From assembly GCF_003967535.1 (NCBI RefSeq), contig NZ_BIFR01000001.1, forward strand, positions 673,493-737,492: a DNA stretch of 64,000 bases, written 5' to 3'. Every line of letters starts with the position of its first letter. The first letter of the stretch is position 1. Positions 8,870 to 17,967 of this stretch are shown here, one piece after another. This DNA is from Tengunoibacter tsumagoiensis. Its GTDB lineage: Bacteria; Chloroflexota; Ktedonobacteria; Ktedonobacterales; Ktedonobacteraceae. Under the pieces are notes generated by a model. It was given only the letters and a program-made list of their open reading frames with translations, did no database searches and was not told the origin of the DNA. Both the position numbers and the translations under genes were made by a program.

Positions 8870-9424
8870 TTAACCCTGCCATTCATCGACCAGAAGACCA
8901 TAGAGCAATAGATCAGTGTAGTGATCATACAGCCATTGCGCCTGACGGATACGCCCCTCCTGAGTAAAACCCAGGCGCAATGGGATTGCACAGCTCCGTG
9001 TATTCCCGGGTGCACAACGGATCTCAACTTTATTCAGATGATACTCATTGAACGCATAATTAATGAGCGTGCGACAGGCCTTTGTCATCAGACCATGGCC
9101 CTGAAATTGCTCACCGAGCCAGTAGCCAATCTCAACCTTTCGAGGGGCCCAATCGATCGTATGATAAGCAATCGTACCAGCGACCTGACCTTGATACCAG
9201 ACACTACAGCCAAAGCCTTTATTTTCCAGATAGGTCTGTTGAACACTCCGTAAAAATGCCCGCTGATCCTCTATAGTTTGAGTCGCATCAACCCATGGAA
9301 GCCACTTGCGTAAATAGAGCCTGTTCTCATCAATCAACTGAAACAGAGGTCCGGCATCCTTCTCAGCCAGAAGGTGCAGCTCGGCCTCCTCATCAATTTT
9401 CAGCACAGCTGGTGGTAACTTCAT
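8870..9424 (-). CDS. RimJ/RimL-type GNAT acetyltransferase
   Basis: 184 aa from 9424, which has AAGGAC upstream; a longer start at 9463 adds an unusual leader. GNAT features are clear: the acetyl-CoA loop region (IGYWLGEQFQGHGLMTKACRTLINYAF), a following strand (LNKVEIRCAPGNTRS), and the end-helix GFTQEGRIRQAQWL. The closest known type acetylates ribosomal-protein N-termini or related amines. The true substrate cannot be read from sequence. Confidence 0.88.
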   Translation of the reverse strand: MKLPPAVLKIDEEAELHLLAEKDAGPLFQLIDENRLYLRKWLPWVDATQTIEDQRAFLRSVQQTYLENKGFGCSVWYQGQVAGTIAYHTIDWAPRKVEIGYWLGEQFQGHGLMTKACRTLINYAFNEYHLNKVEIRCAPGNTRSCAIPLRLGFTQEGRIRQAQWLYDHYTDLLLYGLLVDEWQG

Positions 9425-9705
9425 CACATATAAGTCCTTTTCTATCCAGTAGAGCCAATACAATCATATGTTTTTCATCATAACATGGAGAGGTTCCTGA
9501 AGGCGATAGCTTATCTACACTCCATATGAGTCAGAACGATCAGGCTGATTGGAGCTCGGGAAATGTGTATCATTTTTCAATCAATCTGGTCAGATAGCCT
9601 TTTTTGTGGGTAAAAAAAGAAACTCTTTCATACACTTCATACGTATCATATTCAGGAATATAAACTATCTGGTAATGTTGAATAGTATATTATGGGAGTC
9701 ATCTC

Positions 9706-10653
9706 GTGAAGATACGTGAAAAATCTACTCTCCTGTTTGGAGCATTAACCATTGGACTTGTATTATTATTAAGCGCCTGTGATCAGACTGTCACTGGTAA
9801 TACGGCCAGCAATCTTACACCATTACAAGTTTTACAAAAAAGTGCTGATGCAATGAGCAATCTACAGTCCTCCCACGTTGATGTAACGGGGACGGATAGT
9901 GTGCATATTGGTGGTCTGTCACTGACACCTACCCCCACGCAGGCTCAGGGGACCCCAACCGTCGCCCAGGGAGGAGATATCACTGTTCAACTTACTGGTA
10001 AGGGCGATCAGGCTGGTGCCGATAAACAGCAGATGGACGTTACGGCTACGACTTTGAACCAGCCCACGAACTTATCAGAGATTGTCCTGGGCGATAAAGT
10101 GTATGTGAAGAATCCTCAGGGTAAATGGTATGTCTTGAACAAGAGTGACTACCAGGGGATGTTTGCGAATGCAACCAATCCTTTCAGTGGTATCAATATT
10201 GATCAGAAGACCCTCCTGGGCGTTATTCAGCACGTGAAGATTAACGACCATGGGGCCGATAAGCTGAATGGAGTAAGCCTGCGCCATATTACAGCCAGCC
10301 TGGATAAGACTGCTTTGAAAGAGCTGCTCACGAAAGATCCTCAGATCGTTTCGACCATTGGTCAGCAGAATATCAATACCCTGCTCGATAGCACCAAAGC
10401 ACTTGACTCCTCGGTAGATGTCTGGATCGATGAGAATCAGTTCTATGTTCATCGCACCGAGCTCAAAATCAATCTGACGGCTGACACCGACACAACTCAG
10501 CAGGGTGGTGGTAAATTGACGGTCGTCACTAAATTTGACAATATCATTGACCTGAGCAATTTTAACAAACCAGTTACTATCGTTGCTCCAGCAGATGCGA
10601 CCCCCACTACCAATCCATCAGACATCTTTGGTGGTGCAATTGCAGCCCAATAA
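9706..10653 (+). CDS. Secreted lipoprotein, LppX/LprG-like
   Basis: 315 aa starting at GTG 9706 with GGGAG upstream. A signal peptide ends in the lipobox LLSAC, so Cys is lipid-anchored on the outer face of the membrane. After a Thr/Pro-rich spacer near residue 70, the protein alternates strands and short helices (LSEIVLGDKVYVKNPQGKWYVL, VDVWIDENQFYVHRTEL). This matches LppX/LprAFG-like or LolA-fold lipoproteins, which bind lipids. The fold is inferred from pattern only. It is a single gene with its own terminator. Confidence 0.75.
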   Translation: MKIREKSTLLFGALTIGLVLLLSACDQTVTGNTASNLTPLQVLQKSADAMSNLQSSHVDVTGTDSVHIGGLSLTPTPTQAQGTPTVAQGGDITVQLTGKGDQAGADKQQMDVTATTLNQPTNLSEIVLGDKVYVKNPQGKWYVLNKSDYQGMFANATNPFSGINIDQKTLLGVIQHVKINDHGADKLNGVSLRHITASLDKTALKELLTKDPQIVSTIGQQNINTLLDSTKALDSSVDVWIDENQFYVHRTELKINLTADTDTTQQGGGKLTVVTKFDNIIDLSNFNKPVTIVAPADATPTTNPSDIFGGAIAAQ

Positions 10654-10683
10654 GCGAGCTTTATAAGCTAATCGTTACAGACT

Positions 10684-10775
10684 AAGAACCGGAGGCCGTC
10701 CCTTCATCTATAGAGATTGATCTCAGAACAATTGGAGATCACCTCTCACAGATGAAGGGACGGCTTCTTATTATC
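10684..10775 (+). terminator. Terminator after the lipoprotein gene
   Basis: Outer stem GCCGTCCCTTCATCT / AGATGAAGGGACGGC (10695-10709 with 10750-10764) enclosing a second small stem (GAGATTGATCTC region), then TTCTTATT. Confidence 0.75.
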
Positions 10776-10903
10776 TATACTATTCGCATAGTTTATAACT
10801 TACAGAACAAGATTGCGATTTATACTATGGTTACAATGTATTATAGTATTTTCTGGGATTGTGTAGATCAGCAGGTAAAAAATACTATCCTTACATACCT
10901 CTA

Positions 10904-10933
10904 TTGCATCGGTAAAAAGTAGCATGTTATAAT
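10904..10933 (+). promoter_or_regulatory. Candidate promoter for the DUF6585-like gene
   Basis: TTGCAT (10904-10909), an 18-bp spacer and TATAAT (10928-10933) about 170 bp before the next start, implying a long leader. Other than this the interval 10776-11100 is AT-rich with nothing recognisable. Confidence 0.4.
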
Positions 10934-11100
10934 CACATCTATATCTTCAACAGGCTGTATACAATCTGGATTATCCTGAAGCAATTTTACTTATTTTTTA
11001 CGCTAGATAGAAGATCTATCTTCTCAGGAAAAGTAATCCCATATCATTGTTATAGCAGTCATGTTATCAGCCCCCTTTATTTATGGGAGAGGAAGAGCTC

Positions 11101-11910
11101 ATGTCACAATCTCTAAACACCACTCAGACGACAGGCATTTCACCTGAAGCATATCAGTATGCAGGAAGTTATGGTCTGGGAACACCAATACAAGAATACA
11201 AAGTGAGCTATACGAAAAAAACCATTGTTTCCTTTATCTTCGCCTTAATCCTTACCATTGGCTTTCTCTGGTTGGGGTATGGTTCAGCCACAGACCCGGC
11301 CAGTGATGGGAGTAGTATCGTCGCCTTTGAAATTATTGCAGCGCTTTTCTTCCTTATGGGCCTATACATGCTGCTCTATCCACTTATTTATCGCTCATGG
11401 CATATGTATATCTGTACAGAGGGCTTTGTCTCCCTCAGGTGGGGAAAAGTTCAGGCTTATCGTTGGGACCAGATTGCCGCCATCTGGGTTGCAGTGACCA
11501 AATTCTATCGTTATGGCATCAAAACCAATACGACCTACCGCTATACGGTCCAGGGGAAAGATGGCACAAAGATAAAGTTCACCAATACGTACACTTCTAT
11601 TGAACAGCTTGGCAATACGCTGGTTGAGAAATCAACGCAGGCTCTCCTTCCCAGCGCAATCGCTTCGTTTAATGCTGGTCAGACATTAGGATTTGGTTCG
11701 CTTAACGTCAATCAGCAAGGGATCATGAGCAACCGGGGCGATCTTTTGCCCTGGGGTCAGATTGCACAGGCCAAAGTTGAAAGTGGTTCGCTGATCATTA
11801 AAAAACAGGGGAAGATGCTTAGCTGGGCCTCGGCAACGGTAGCCTCTGTCCCCAACTTCTATGTCCTCCTGGCCGTGATTGATTATGCACGCTCCAATCA
11901 AGCACGCTAA
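11101..11910 (+). CDS. DUF6585-like membrane protein
   Basis: 269 aa from ATG 11101 (GAGGAAGAG upstream; an ATG at 11083 is weaker). Two hydrophobic segments lie at about 45-65 and 80-105, separated by a short polar stretch. A soluble part with PH-like repeats follows (MYICTEGFVSLRWGKVQAYRWDQIAAIW, then a second such stretch, LNVNQQGIMSNRGDLLPWGQIAQAKVESG). The repeated W-x-Q-I pattern matches uncharacterised DUF6585 proteins as I remember them. No enzymatic motif is visible. Function unknown. Confidence 0.7.
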   Translation: MSQSLNTTQTTGISPEAYQYAGSYGLGTPIQEYKVSYTKKTIVSFIFALILTIGFLWLGYGSATDPASDGSSIVAFEIIAALFFLMGLYMLLYPLIYRSWHMYICTEGFVSLRWGKVQAYRWDQIAAIWVAVTKFYRYGIKTNTTYRYTVQGKDGTKIKFTNTYTSIEQLGNTLVEKSTQALLPSAIASFNAGQTLGFGSLNVNQQGIMSNRGDLLPWGQIAQAKVESGSLIIKKQGKMLSWASATVASVPNFYVLLAVIDYARSNQAR

Positions 11911-11925
11911 ACACCAGAGATGGGC

Positions 11926-11967
11926 AGGGAGTCTCCACATGATAATGATCGTGGAGACTCCCTCTTT
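11926..11967. terminator. Bidirectional terminator
   Basis: AGGGAGTCTCCAC / GTGGAGACTCCCT stem (11926-11938 with 11951-11963), then TCTTTTTA, between the convergent DUF6585-like and GH57 genes. Confidence 0.85.
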
Positions 11968-13434
11968 TTATGCGCGCGGCAGCAGGCCTTCATCCACAAT
12001 TGGAAGTCGTCGATAGAGATCGGCTCCGCTCAGACCTGTCTGCCAGCTATGGGCAGAGGCCAGATCTTGCACAAAATCGCTCTGGAGATCGATGCCGAGA
12101 GCCTGCCAGGTCAGACTGATAGCACGACGCGCAAAGGCAATCGCATTGCGGGGCTCAATGCGATTAAGATCTTCAAAGAAGAAGGCACAGCTTGTAAAGC
12201 TATATTGATGATAAAACTGAGCCTCCAGCAGCATGCGAAGACGCCAGATCTGCTCTTGAGTAACCAGCGTATTCTTCTTACAATGACGGTCCCAGAAGAG
12301 CGCTGGCTCCTCCCATCCATAGTGGAGCGCCAGATACTCATCTCGCATGAGCCAGGGGTCAGCGACAAGCTCACCTGCGGTCTGCTCAAATAATTGGCTG
12401 GCCTTTCCATTGATATTTGTCAATGCAGAGAGTAAAGCCGATTTCCAGCTACTATCCCCCTCTGTACAGGAGCAGCCAGTGGACCAGCGGGCCAGACCAT
12501 GAGAGCAGCTCCAGGCGCTTGGTGTATAGAGCTCCACCTCATGAGTTGGAGGAAACAACTGAAGATAGCGACCAGGAGTACAGATCTCCATTCCATGACA
12601 TTCCGCCCCAGAGGTCAGAAGATAGGCTAGAAACTTATCGCGCCATGGTTTATGGTGTCCATAAAGCTCACCATCAGTAGCCACCATAATCAGTTGTGCC
12701 TCTCGATCAAAACTTTTCTGAGCATTCAACTGACTCATTACGACAGAAGAGACAAACTCATCCGCGTTACTGGTCATATGATCATTAAAAGAGACGCCGC
12801 CAGACAGAAGCGAATTATAGAAAAAGACCGTTATACTCTTACCATGCGGCAAGCGGATACGATAAGGTTGATTTGTATCGATGGGCCGGGCAGCCTGCCA
12901 GGGAGCAAGAATAGTATAGAGCACCCCTTCATCGGCCAGGAGCTCAAGCGTCTCAAGATCAACTGCCGTCTCGGCCAGCCACATTCCTTGAGCAGGATGC
13001 CCATAGCGCTGGAGGAAATCGCGCAGCCCCCACCTGATCTGAGTGCGCTTATCGGCGCATGTTGCCAGAGGAAGAATCGTATGATTATAGACCTGAGCCA
13101 GAGCATTCCCCACTCCATAACGCTGAAGATGGGCATGATCGGATGCAATAATCCGCTGGTAGACATCAGAGTGAGACCGCTCTAGCCAGGCAAGAAGAGT
13201 CGGTCCAAAGTTGAAGCTCATTGCAGTAAAATTGCCAAGCTCAGCATTGGGTCGATAACACTCAAACGTAATACGCTCATTATAATTAGCAAAAGGACCT
13301 GCACTGGGTTCAATCGGAATCAGACCAGTAAAGGGGTCCTCGCGTGGAGGTTGATAGAAGTGCCCATGGAGACAGAGGTAATGACCATTCTGACGGGACT
13401 GAGGAGAAAAATGGGATGCTTGTTGCTCGAACAT
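11968..13434 (-). CDS. Glycoside hydrolase family 57 protein (DUF3536-type)
   Basis: 488 aa from ATG 13434. The N-terminal HGHFYQPPRED is the first GH57 motif. GMWLAETAVDLETLELLADEGV and YDNERITFE-like and FNFGPTLLAWLE segments follow the family order. A C-terminal helical half (ALHYGWEEPALFWDRHCKKN) fits the DUF3536 extension. GH57 enzymes act on alpha-glucans with retention, as amylases, branching enzymes or amylopullulanases. The specificity here is unknown. The debranching enzyme at the right end of the window suggests that the organism handles glycogen. An in-frame start at 13494 lacks a ribosome site. Confidence 0.82.
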   Translation of the reverse strand: MFEQQASHFSPQSRQNGHYLCLHGHFYQPPREDPFTGLIPIEPSAGPFANYNERITFECYRPNAELGNFTAMSFNFGPTLLAWLERSHSDVYQRIIASDHAHLQRYGVGNALAQVYNHTILPLATCADKRTQIRWGLRDFLQRYGHPAQGMWLAETAVDLETLELLADEGVLYTILAPWQAARPIDTNQPYRIRLPHGKSITVFFYNSLLSGGVSFNDHMTSNADEFVSSVVMSQLNAQKSFDREAQLIMVATDGELYGHHKPWRDKFLAYLLTSGAECHGMEICTPGRYLQLFPPTHEVELYTPSAWSCSHGLARWSTGCSCTEGDSSWKSALLSALTNINGKASQLFEQTAGELVADPWLMRDEYLALHYGWEEPALFWDRHCKKNTLVTQEQIWRLRMLLEAQFYHQYSFTSCAFFFEDLNRIEPRNAIAFARRAISLTWQALGIDLQSDFVQDLASAHSWQTGLSGADLYRRLPIVDEGLLPRA

Positions 13435-13591
13435 AAATAAATGTCGCCTTCTCTGGTTTAACCGTAACGACCCCGTCACGGCTGTGCATAGCACTTGTGA
13501 TAGCGAGCATTATATGCTGCTGAGTTCTAGTATACCATAGCCTCATCCTTTCGCAGGGAGATTTTAAAGACAGCGAGACAGCAAAAAGAAA

Positions 13592-13619
13592 ACCTGGAAG
13601 AAGGGGGGCTCTTCCAGGT
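13592..13619 (-). terminator. Terminator of the HNH nuclease gene
   Basis: ACCTGGAAGA / TCTTCCAGGT stem; on the minus strand it is followed by TTTTCTTTTTG. It lies about 45 bp past the HNH stop. Confidence 0.8.
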
Positions 13620-13663
13620 CCTGTGATAATGCATAGCAATAACAGAAATGTATCAACTTTTAC

Positions 13664-14212
13664 TTAAGCCGAAGCGGTTATTCCCTCGGACCCCTCCTGA
13701 GCGCTCAGGAGAAATGTCTCATAGGCCTCGCGCAGCTTGGGGTAGCGGAGCAGGAAAAAGCCTGCATACTCTTGCGATAATGGGCGCGGCTGATGTAAAA
13801 GGTGCATGTTCACCTCTTTCAACAAACGATTACCCTTTTTTCCATTACAATGTTTACAGCAAGCAACAAGGTTCTCCCATGTACTTTGTCCGCCACGGGA
13901 GCGAGGGATAATATGATCCAGAGTCAGCTCGCGGCTACGCTTTCCACAATACTGGCACGTCTCCTCATCACGCAAAAGAATATTGGAGCGTGTTGGCTGT
14001 AAGGCCACACGTGGAATGCGTACATTGGCAAGCAACTGGACGATTACAGGCCGTTCCAGTTCTAAACGGCGTGCCTCGATGCTCTCTTCGATTAGCGCAC
14101 GAACCTTCTCATCGATAAAAGTCACCTTATTTTTCGAGAGAAGCACAATAAGCCGGCGCTCCGGAATCACCGAAAGAGGTTGTAGTGAGGAATTCAACAC
14201 AAGAACAGGCAT
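13664..14212 (-). CDS. HNH endonuclease
   Basis: 182 aa from ATG 14212, preceded by AAGGAAAG. The N-terminal part (VLVLNSSLQPLSVIPERRLIVLL) is the common leader of a stand-alone bacterial HNH family. The catalytic module has CQYCG, then LDHIIPRSRGGQSTWENLVACCKHCNGKKGN: two Cys pairs for structural zinc plus the DH...N...H core. It should cut or nick double-stranded DNA. Proteins of this type are widespread and not tied to a restriction system. No methyltransferase or phage gene is nearby. Confidence 0.9.
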   Translation of the reverse strand: MPVLVLNSSLQPLSVIPERRLIVLLSKNKVTFIDEKVRALIEESIEARRLELERPVIVQLLANVRIPRVALQPTRSNILLRDEETCQYCGKRSRELTLDHIIPRSRGGQSTWENLVACCKHCNGKKGNRLLKEVNMHLLHQPRPLSQEYAGFFLLRYPKLREAYETFLLSAQEGSEGITASA

Positions 14213-14540
14213 GAACGAGCTTTCCTTCCTCTCTGTCAGAGCCGATAAACACATACAGACAGCGAGGATACAACTGAGAGCAGAAACGGGGATCACCCCA
14301 TTCCATTCAGTTATCACGCCGCCTGCAATGACCAGATGGATAAGGTTGGAGGCTTCTCACATGTCCAGAAGAACCAGGGGCACAAGGCTTTGGGCGACCT
14401 TCAGTATTCCCGGCCTGGGGAATATCTTGAAGGCTAAACGTTACAAGCAGGGTAGGCAGAGGCGAGCCATCTTCCAGAAAGGGAAGAGGGATGCTGATAC
14501 TCTGAACTAACTGCTGCATACCGTTTAACTCCTTTGGGCC

Positions 14541-14638
14541 TAAAAAAAAACATGACACATACTTACTAGTCGTTTCGCATTACAGATCCAATGTGGATTG
14601 TTGCTCCTGACTCCCTTTTGAGGGGAAGTATGTGTCAT
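14541..14638 (-). terminator. Terminator downstream of tRNA-Pro
   Basis: TGACACATACTT (14553-14564) and AAGTATGTGTCA (14626-14637) form a perfect 12-bp stem enclosing 61 nt. On the minus strand the stem is followed by a run of nine T (complement of 14542-14550). It sits immediately 3' of the tRNA. Confidence 0.7.
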
Positions 14639-14640
14639 CC

Positions 14641-14717
14641 TGGTCGGGGTGAGAGGACTTGAACCTCCGACCTCAGCGTCCCGAACGCTGCGCGCTAGCC
14701 GACTGCGCTACACCCCG
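14641..14717 (-). tRNA. tRNA-Pro (anticodon CGG), CCA encoded
   Basis: 77 nt. Acceptor arms CGGGGTG and CACCCCG pair perfectly. The D stem is GCGC/GCGC. The anticodon stem CAGCG/CGCTG encloses loop TTCGGGA, giving anticodon CGG. The T arm has GGAGG-TTCAAGT-CCTCT. Discriminator A is followed by an encoded CCA (complement of TGG at 14641-14643). It reads CCG proline codons. Confidence 0.96.
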
Positions 14718-15025
14718 GTGACATTCACGCAAGAAACTCGCTTGAACTTATCCGTGAGCAATCGCTGAGCTAATAACGTTAGATACCCTAAGGCTACAAG
14801 CTTCTACTCTGCTCATGTTCAGTATAGCATACCTTGTAGAAATTTTGCAAGAGGGTGCCCTGCTTTCCTGCTTTTTTGCGAAGATCAATAAAGATAGGCT
14901 ATTGCTACGAGCAAAGGCTTTTTCGCGTATCTTCTACCACAAGGTCCGGATAGAACTTCTCCTCATGCATCGAGCTGATCAGGCTCTATCTGGCTCCTTC
15001 CCGTGGAAATTAGTCTACTTACCGT
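14718..15025. other. Intergenic, nothing recognised
   Basis: No convincing gene, hairpin or repeat. It should contain the tRNA promoter, read leftward, and the end of the neighbouring cassette transcript. Confidence 0.4.
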
Positions 15026-15655
15026 TTAAGCAGGATCAAAGCCTCTGTAGAGCGGTTTGTCTGGCAAGTCGTCTGCTTCTTCAGAGGCCAGGGCATCAGA
15101 CTGTGGTGAGCGCTTTGCGATGACTGCCAGAATATCAAGTCGTGCAGGCTCCCATTCCAGATAGCCACCTGGAACAAGATTTTTTGCTTGTTCTCCCAGA
15201 CGCTTCTCAAGTGCTTTCTGACTCAAGACCATCTTCCCGACTGGAGTCTCAATCAGCACGAATGATTGATTATCGACAGAAGGGCCAGCAACGGCCAGAT
15301 AGCTCTGGCTCGAGGCATCCCAATTGAGGTCAAGAATGATCCCTTGCAGGACGCTCTTACTGGCTGAACCATTGCTGCTTGCCTTTAGCTCCCACTTCTT
15401 TCCAAACGGAACCTCAGGGGAATACATGACCTTCTTATTCCGTCCCAATTCAAGCTGGACAATGAGCAAGAGTTCGTACCACTGGTGATTCTCTAACAGG
15501 GCCGAGACCGGATTCTCTTCTTCCTCATTCTCGGCATCTGGCCGTAAATCAACAAACAGGGTTCGAATCGTTTCGCCATTGGCCAGCAGAAAATCTGGTT
15601 CACAGAGATACGCTTCATCTATGACAGTTAAAATCCCCTGCACAAAATGGTTCAT
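15026..15655 (-). CDS. Small partner of a toxin-like cassette; possible immunity or chaperone protein
   Basis: 209 aa from ATG 15655 with GGAG nine bases ahead. Not a family I recognise. It is acidic (RPDAENEEEENP) and soluble, with no signal peptide, and appears to be mixed alpha/beta (HQWYELLLIVQLEL, ILDLNWDASSQSYLAVAGP). It begins about 20 bp after the stop of the larger Pro/Thr-linker protein and on the same strand, so it is very likely co-transcribed. In polymorphic-toxin loci this position is usually an immunity protein; a secretion adaptor is equally possible. The role is inference from order alone. Confidence 0.7.
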   Translation of the reverse strand: MNHFVQGILTVIDEAYLCEPDFLLANGETIRTLFVDLRPDAENEEEENPVSALLENHQWYELLLIVQLELGRNKKVMYSPEVPFGKKWELKASSNGSASKSVLQGIILDLNWDASSQSYLAVAGPSVDNQSFVLIETPVGKMVLSQKALEKRLGEQAKNLVPGGYLEWEPARLDILAVIAKRSPQSDALASEEADDLPDKPLYRGFDPA

Positions 15656-15676
15656 TCTATTCTTCTCCATTGGACA

Positions 15677-16897
15677 CTATCCATTTGGTCGTTCAAAGAT
15701 AGAGATAATCCTTCCCGGGTTGGTCGTACTCACTCTGACAGTAACAGTAACATAGTATCCATCGACTTCAACATCATAGTAATTATAATCAACAAACCCT
15801 TTATTTTTATTCTCAACCGTTTTGCCAGGCTCTTCATTTTCGAGAAGATCTTCAGCTAGCCCTAACAACTCTTCGTCAGACAACGCATCAAGAGCATCAG
15901 GATGTCTGGCATGGTCAAGATCCCCCTGAGTCATGTAGTATATCTGCTCCTTCCCATCGGGTGTTGATGTTGAAAAGACCATCAACGTATTAAACGGGTA
16001 CTTTTTGTATTTCTGATAATACTTTATTAAGAGTTTATACTCTTCTTTTGTGAGACCAGGGTTCTGGCTGATGATATCTTCAATGATATTTTGTGCTACT
16101 CCCGTTTCAGCGGCAAGCTCTTTAGCCAAATCTTTATCTGCCTGTGATAACGATGGGGGGGTCGTCGGATTGGGAGGCGTTCCCGGTTGAGTGGGATTCG
16201 TGGGCTGAGTTGGCTGAGTTGGCTGAGTTGGTGTGACAGGTTTAGGGACGGTAGGAAGCGTAGGCAATGGCTTACAGGCATTGCTGGTTGCTTTCTGCCA
16301 GGTCTGGATTGCGTCATAGATAGCCCATGCCATATCATAAAGCGTTTTGAGAAAGAGGGCGGCAGCGATAATGGTTAAGATGAGCGCAGCAGCATCAGCA
16401 ATTGGATTAGCGCCAGCTTCAGCGACGGCTGCCCCATCCACTACTTCAGTGACTGTGTCGAGAGCGGCGTCTTCACCTATCTGTAACTCTGCATTTGCTA
16501 AAGCCTCTTCAATATCAGCCATAGCTTTTGCGCTGAGTGTGCCAACTTCTGTTAACGCACTCACTTCTGTTGCTCCTCCAACACCAGCCGCAGCCTGGAC
16601 AGGAGCGCCAGCGAGCATTAGATCCGGAGTTGGTGTGACGCTAACAGAGATCTGTAAATAGGAAAGCGCCTCTGTGCTGATTGCATCAGCACCATCACCA
16701 GCCATATCAGTTGCCACAGTTGTACTGCTATTAACGGGAACTGAAATCTGTTTGATCATCATGCCTGTCATAATCGAGGCAAATCCGCGCATAAAGTCCT
16801 GATGTGCGGTATTCAGGTCATCAGCAACTTTATTTGCTCCACACAAAGGATCAGTAACTGGCTGAAACCACTTTTTTAAAGAGTCTAATGTACCCAT
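15677..16897 (-). CDS. Putative secreted polymorphic-toxin-like protein with Pro/Thr linker
   Basis: 406 aa, ATG with a strong GGAAGGA site. The layout is modular. A helical N-terminus (about 1-60) is followed by an Ala/Val/Thr-rich stretch and a hydrophobic segment near 165-195 (ADAAALILTIIAAALFLKTLY). A Pro/Thr/Gln linker comes next (about 212-250, repeated TQPTQP units). The compact C-terminal domain (about 255-406) contains MTQGDLDHARHPDAL and ends GYYVTVTVRVSTTNPGRIISIFERP. An N-terminal delivery part, a linker and a small charged C-terminal domain resemble bacterial contact toxins. The end pattern is reminiscent of RelE/barnase-like ribonuclease folds, but no catalytic site is proven. 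It lies between a WXG100-like gene and a small partner gene. Confidence 0.65.
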   Translation of the reverse strand: MGTLDSLKKWFQPVTDPLCGANKVADDLNTAHQDFMRGFASIMTGMMIKQISVPVNSSTTVATDMAGDGADAISTEALSYLQISVSVTPTPDLMLAGAPVQAAAGVGGATEVSALTEVGTLSAKAMADIEEALANAELQIGEDAALDTVTEVVDGAAVAEAGANPIADAAALILTIIAAALFLKTLYDMAWAIYDAIQTWQKATSNACKPLPTLPTVPKPVTPTQPTQPTQPTNPTQPGTPPNPTTPPSLSQADKDLAKELAAETGVAQNIIEDIISQNPGLTKEEYKLLIKYYQKYKKYPFNTLMVFSTSTPDGKEQIYYMTQGDLDHARHPDALDALSDEELLGLAEDLLENEEPGKTVENKNKGFVDYNYYDVEVDGYYVTVTVRVSTTNPGRIISIFERPNG

Positions 16898-16951
16898 AAG
16901 TTCCTTCCTGTATAGGTCATAGTCCCGAAGAGACCATTAAAAGTGGGGAAG

Positions 16952-17251
16952 TTAATGCTGGTTATTGAGCGTGTTTGCCGCCTGGGTATCTGCTGCTTCG
17001 ATAGCAGAGGCGGCTCTTATCAGACGGTCAGCAAAATCCAATTGCCACTGATGGGAGTTTCTATAATGTGTATCATGAGGATTAAAAATATTTCGGACAA
17101 ATGGTTGCATAAATCCAGGAAAACTATTGATGAATGTTTCAGTAGTCCGCCAGGTCTTTTCATAACTCAGTTGAGCCTGATGAACATGATCTTGTATCTG
17201 TTTGGCGGCTGTCCGCATAGCCGTAGGATCATAGCTCATTAACTCTGCCAT
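16952..17251 (-). CDS. WXG100/ESAT-6-like small helical protein
   Basis: 99 aa from ATG 17251 (GGAG nine bases upstream; TTG and ATG starts just before are poorer). The length and pattern fit the WXG100 family: two long amphipathic helices (YDPTAMRTAAKQIQDHVHQAQLSYEKTW and QWQLDFADRLIRAASAIEAAD) around a turn, with Trp near the end of the first helix. The exact W-x-G motif is not present (TWRT), so this is a divergent member. Such proteins are secreted by type VII systems or dimerise with toxin N-termini. It heads a three-gene minus-strand cassette. No EccC/EssC ATPase lies in the window. Confidence 0.6.
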   Translation of the reverse strand: MAELMSYDPTAMRTAAKQIQDHVHQAQLSYEKTWRTTETFINSFPGFMQPFVRNIFNPHDTHYRNSHQWQLDFADRLIRAASAIEAADTQAANTLNNQH

Positions 17252-17967
17252 TTTTTGCATCTCCAAATTGATTTACTAATCAATACCAGTCTTAATCCAA
17301 TTATAAAATAAAGAAGTTGTTATATCAATAAAAGGTCTCAAATTAGGACACTTTTACTGTATAAACTAGATACATAGCAAATTGCTTGCAAAATATGTTA
17401 TTTCTTCGCTCTTCTTCTCAACGCTCACAGAAAATTTCCAGCGTCAGGAATGAAACATAAGTCATCGCGGATGTTGAAAGGATGAGCATGAAAAAGGAAA
17501 TTTGCAAGTAATGCACGGCAAGAAGAACTCTGGTTGCTCCAGCGATGTATGCATCTGTGAGGAGCAAACGCTCTTCATATCTTTGATCGCGGTTTTGCTG
17601 GCGGTCTTTGGGTCGCGAAGTGTCTAGAACTCAATCTTCGTTTTATCTTACGTTGCTTTTTTAGACGAGAAGTACATGTTGTTTGTCGCATAAAACTTCG
17701 TTTTTCTGACGCATATCTTTTCCATCGGTGAGCGCGAATGAGCCTGGGAAGCCCGTGCAAAACAAAGAAAGAAAAATGGCTCTGACACATAACTTTCCCA
17801 AGCATGTTTGTATCAGAGCCATTTAAGAAAATATCTTTTTGCCTCAGAGCGTCAGCAAAAGTGACACATAACTTGGTTCTTCCGCAGGCTCGCTGATGTG
17901 AAATGCGCCAAGCCCTCAGACAAGGAAAGCAAGATAATGGAGCTAGCTGAGACGATGACCGTTACCG
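17252..17967. other. Gene-poor region with hairpin 17774-17824
   Basis: About 700 bp without a convincing gene. A hairpin (AAATGGCTCTGACACA paired with TGTATCAGAGCCATTT, one mismatch) lies at 17774-17824. The word TGACACATAACTT occurs at 17783 and 17870. A basic 76-residue frame here has no ribosome site or family likeness. This may be decayed DNA. Confidence 0.4.

Noticed and set aside
12417..13185. Long plus-strand frames opposite the GH57 gene
   Set aside because: The minus-strand frame has clear GH57 motifs; the opposite frames are shadows.
14815..15123. 102-residue frame on the plus strand
   Set aside because: No ribosome site. It overlaps the end of the cassette gene on the other strand and has no recognisable domain.
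17575..17805. Basic 76-residue frame on the minus strand
   Set aside because: No ribosome site, no domain, skewed Lys/Arg content typical of chance frames in this region.
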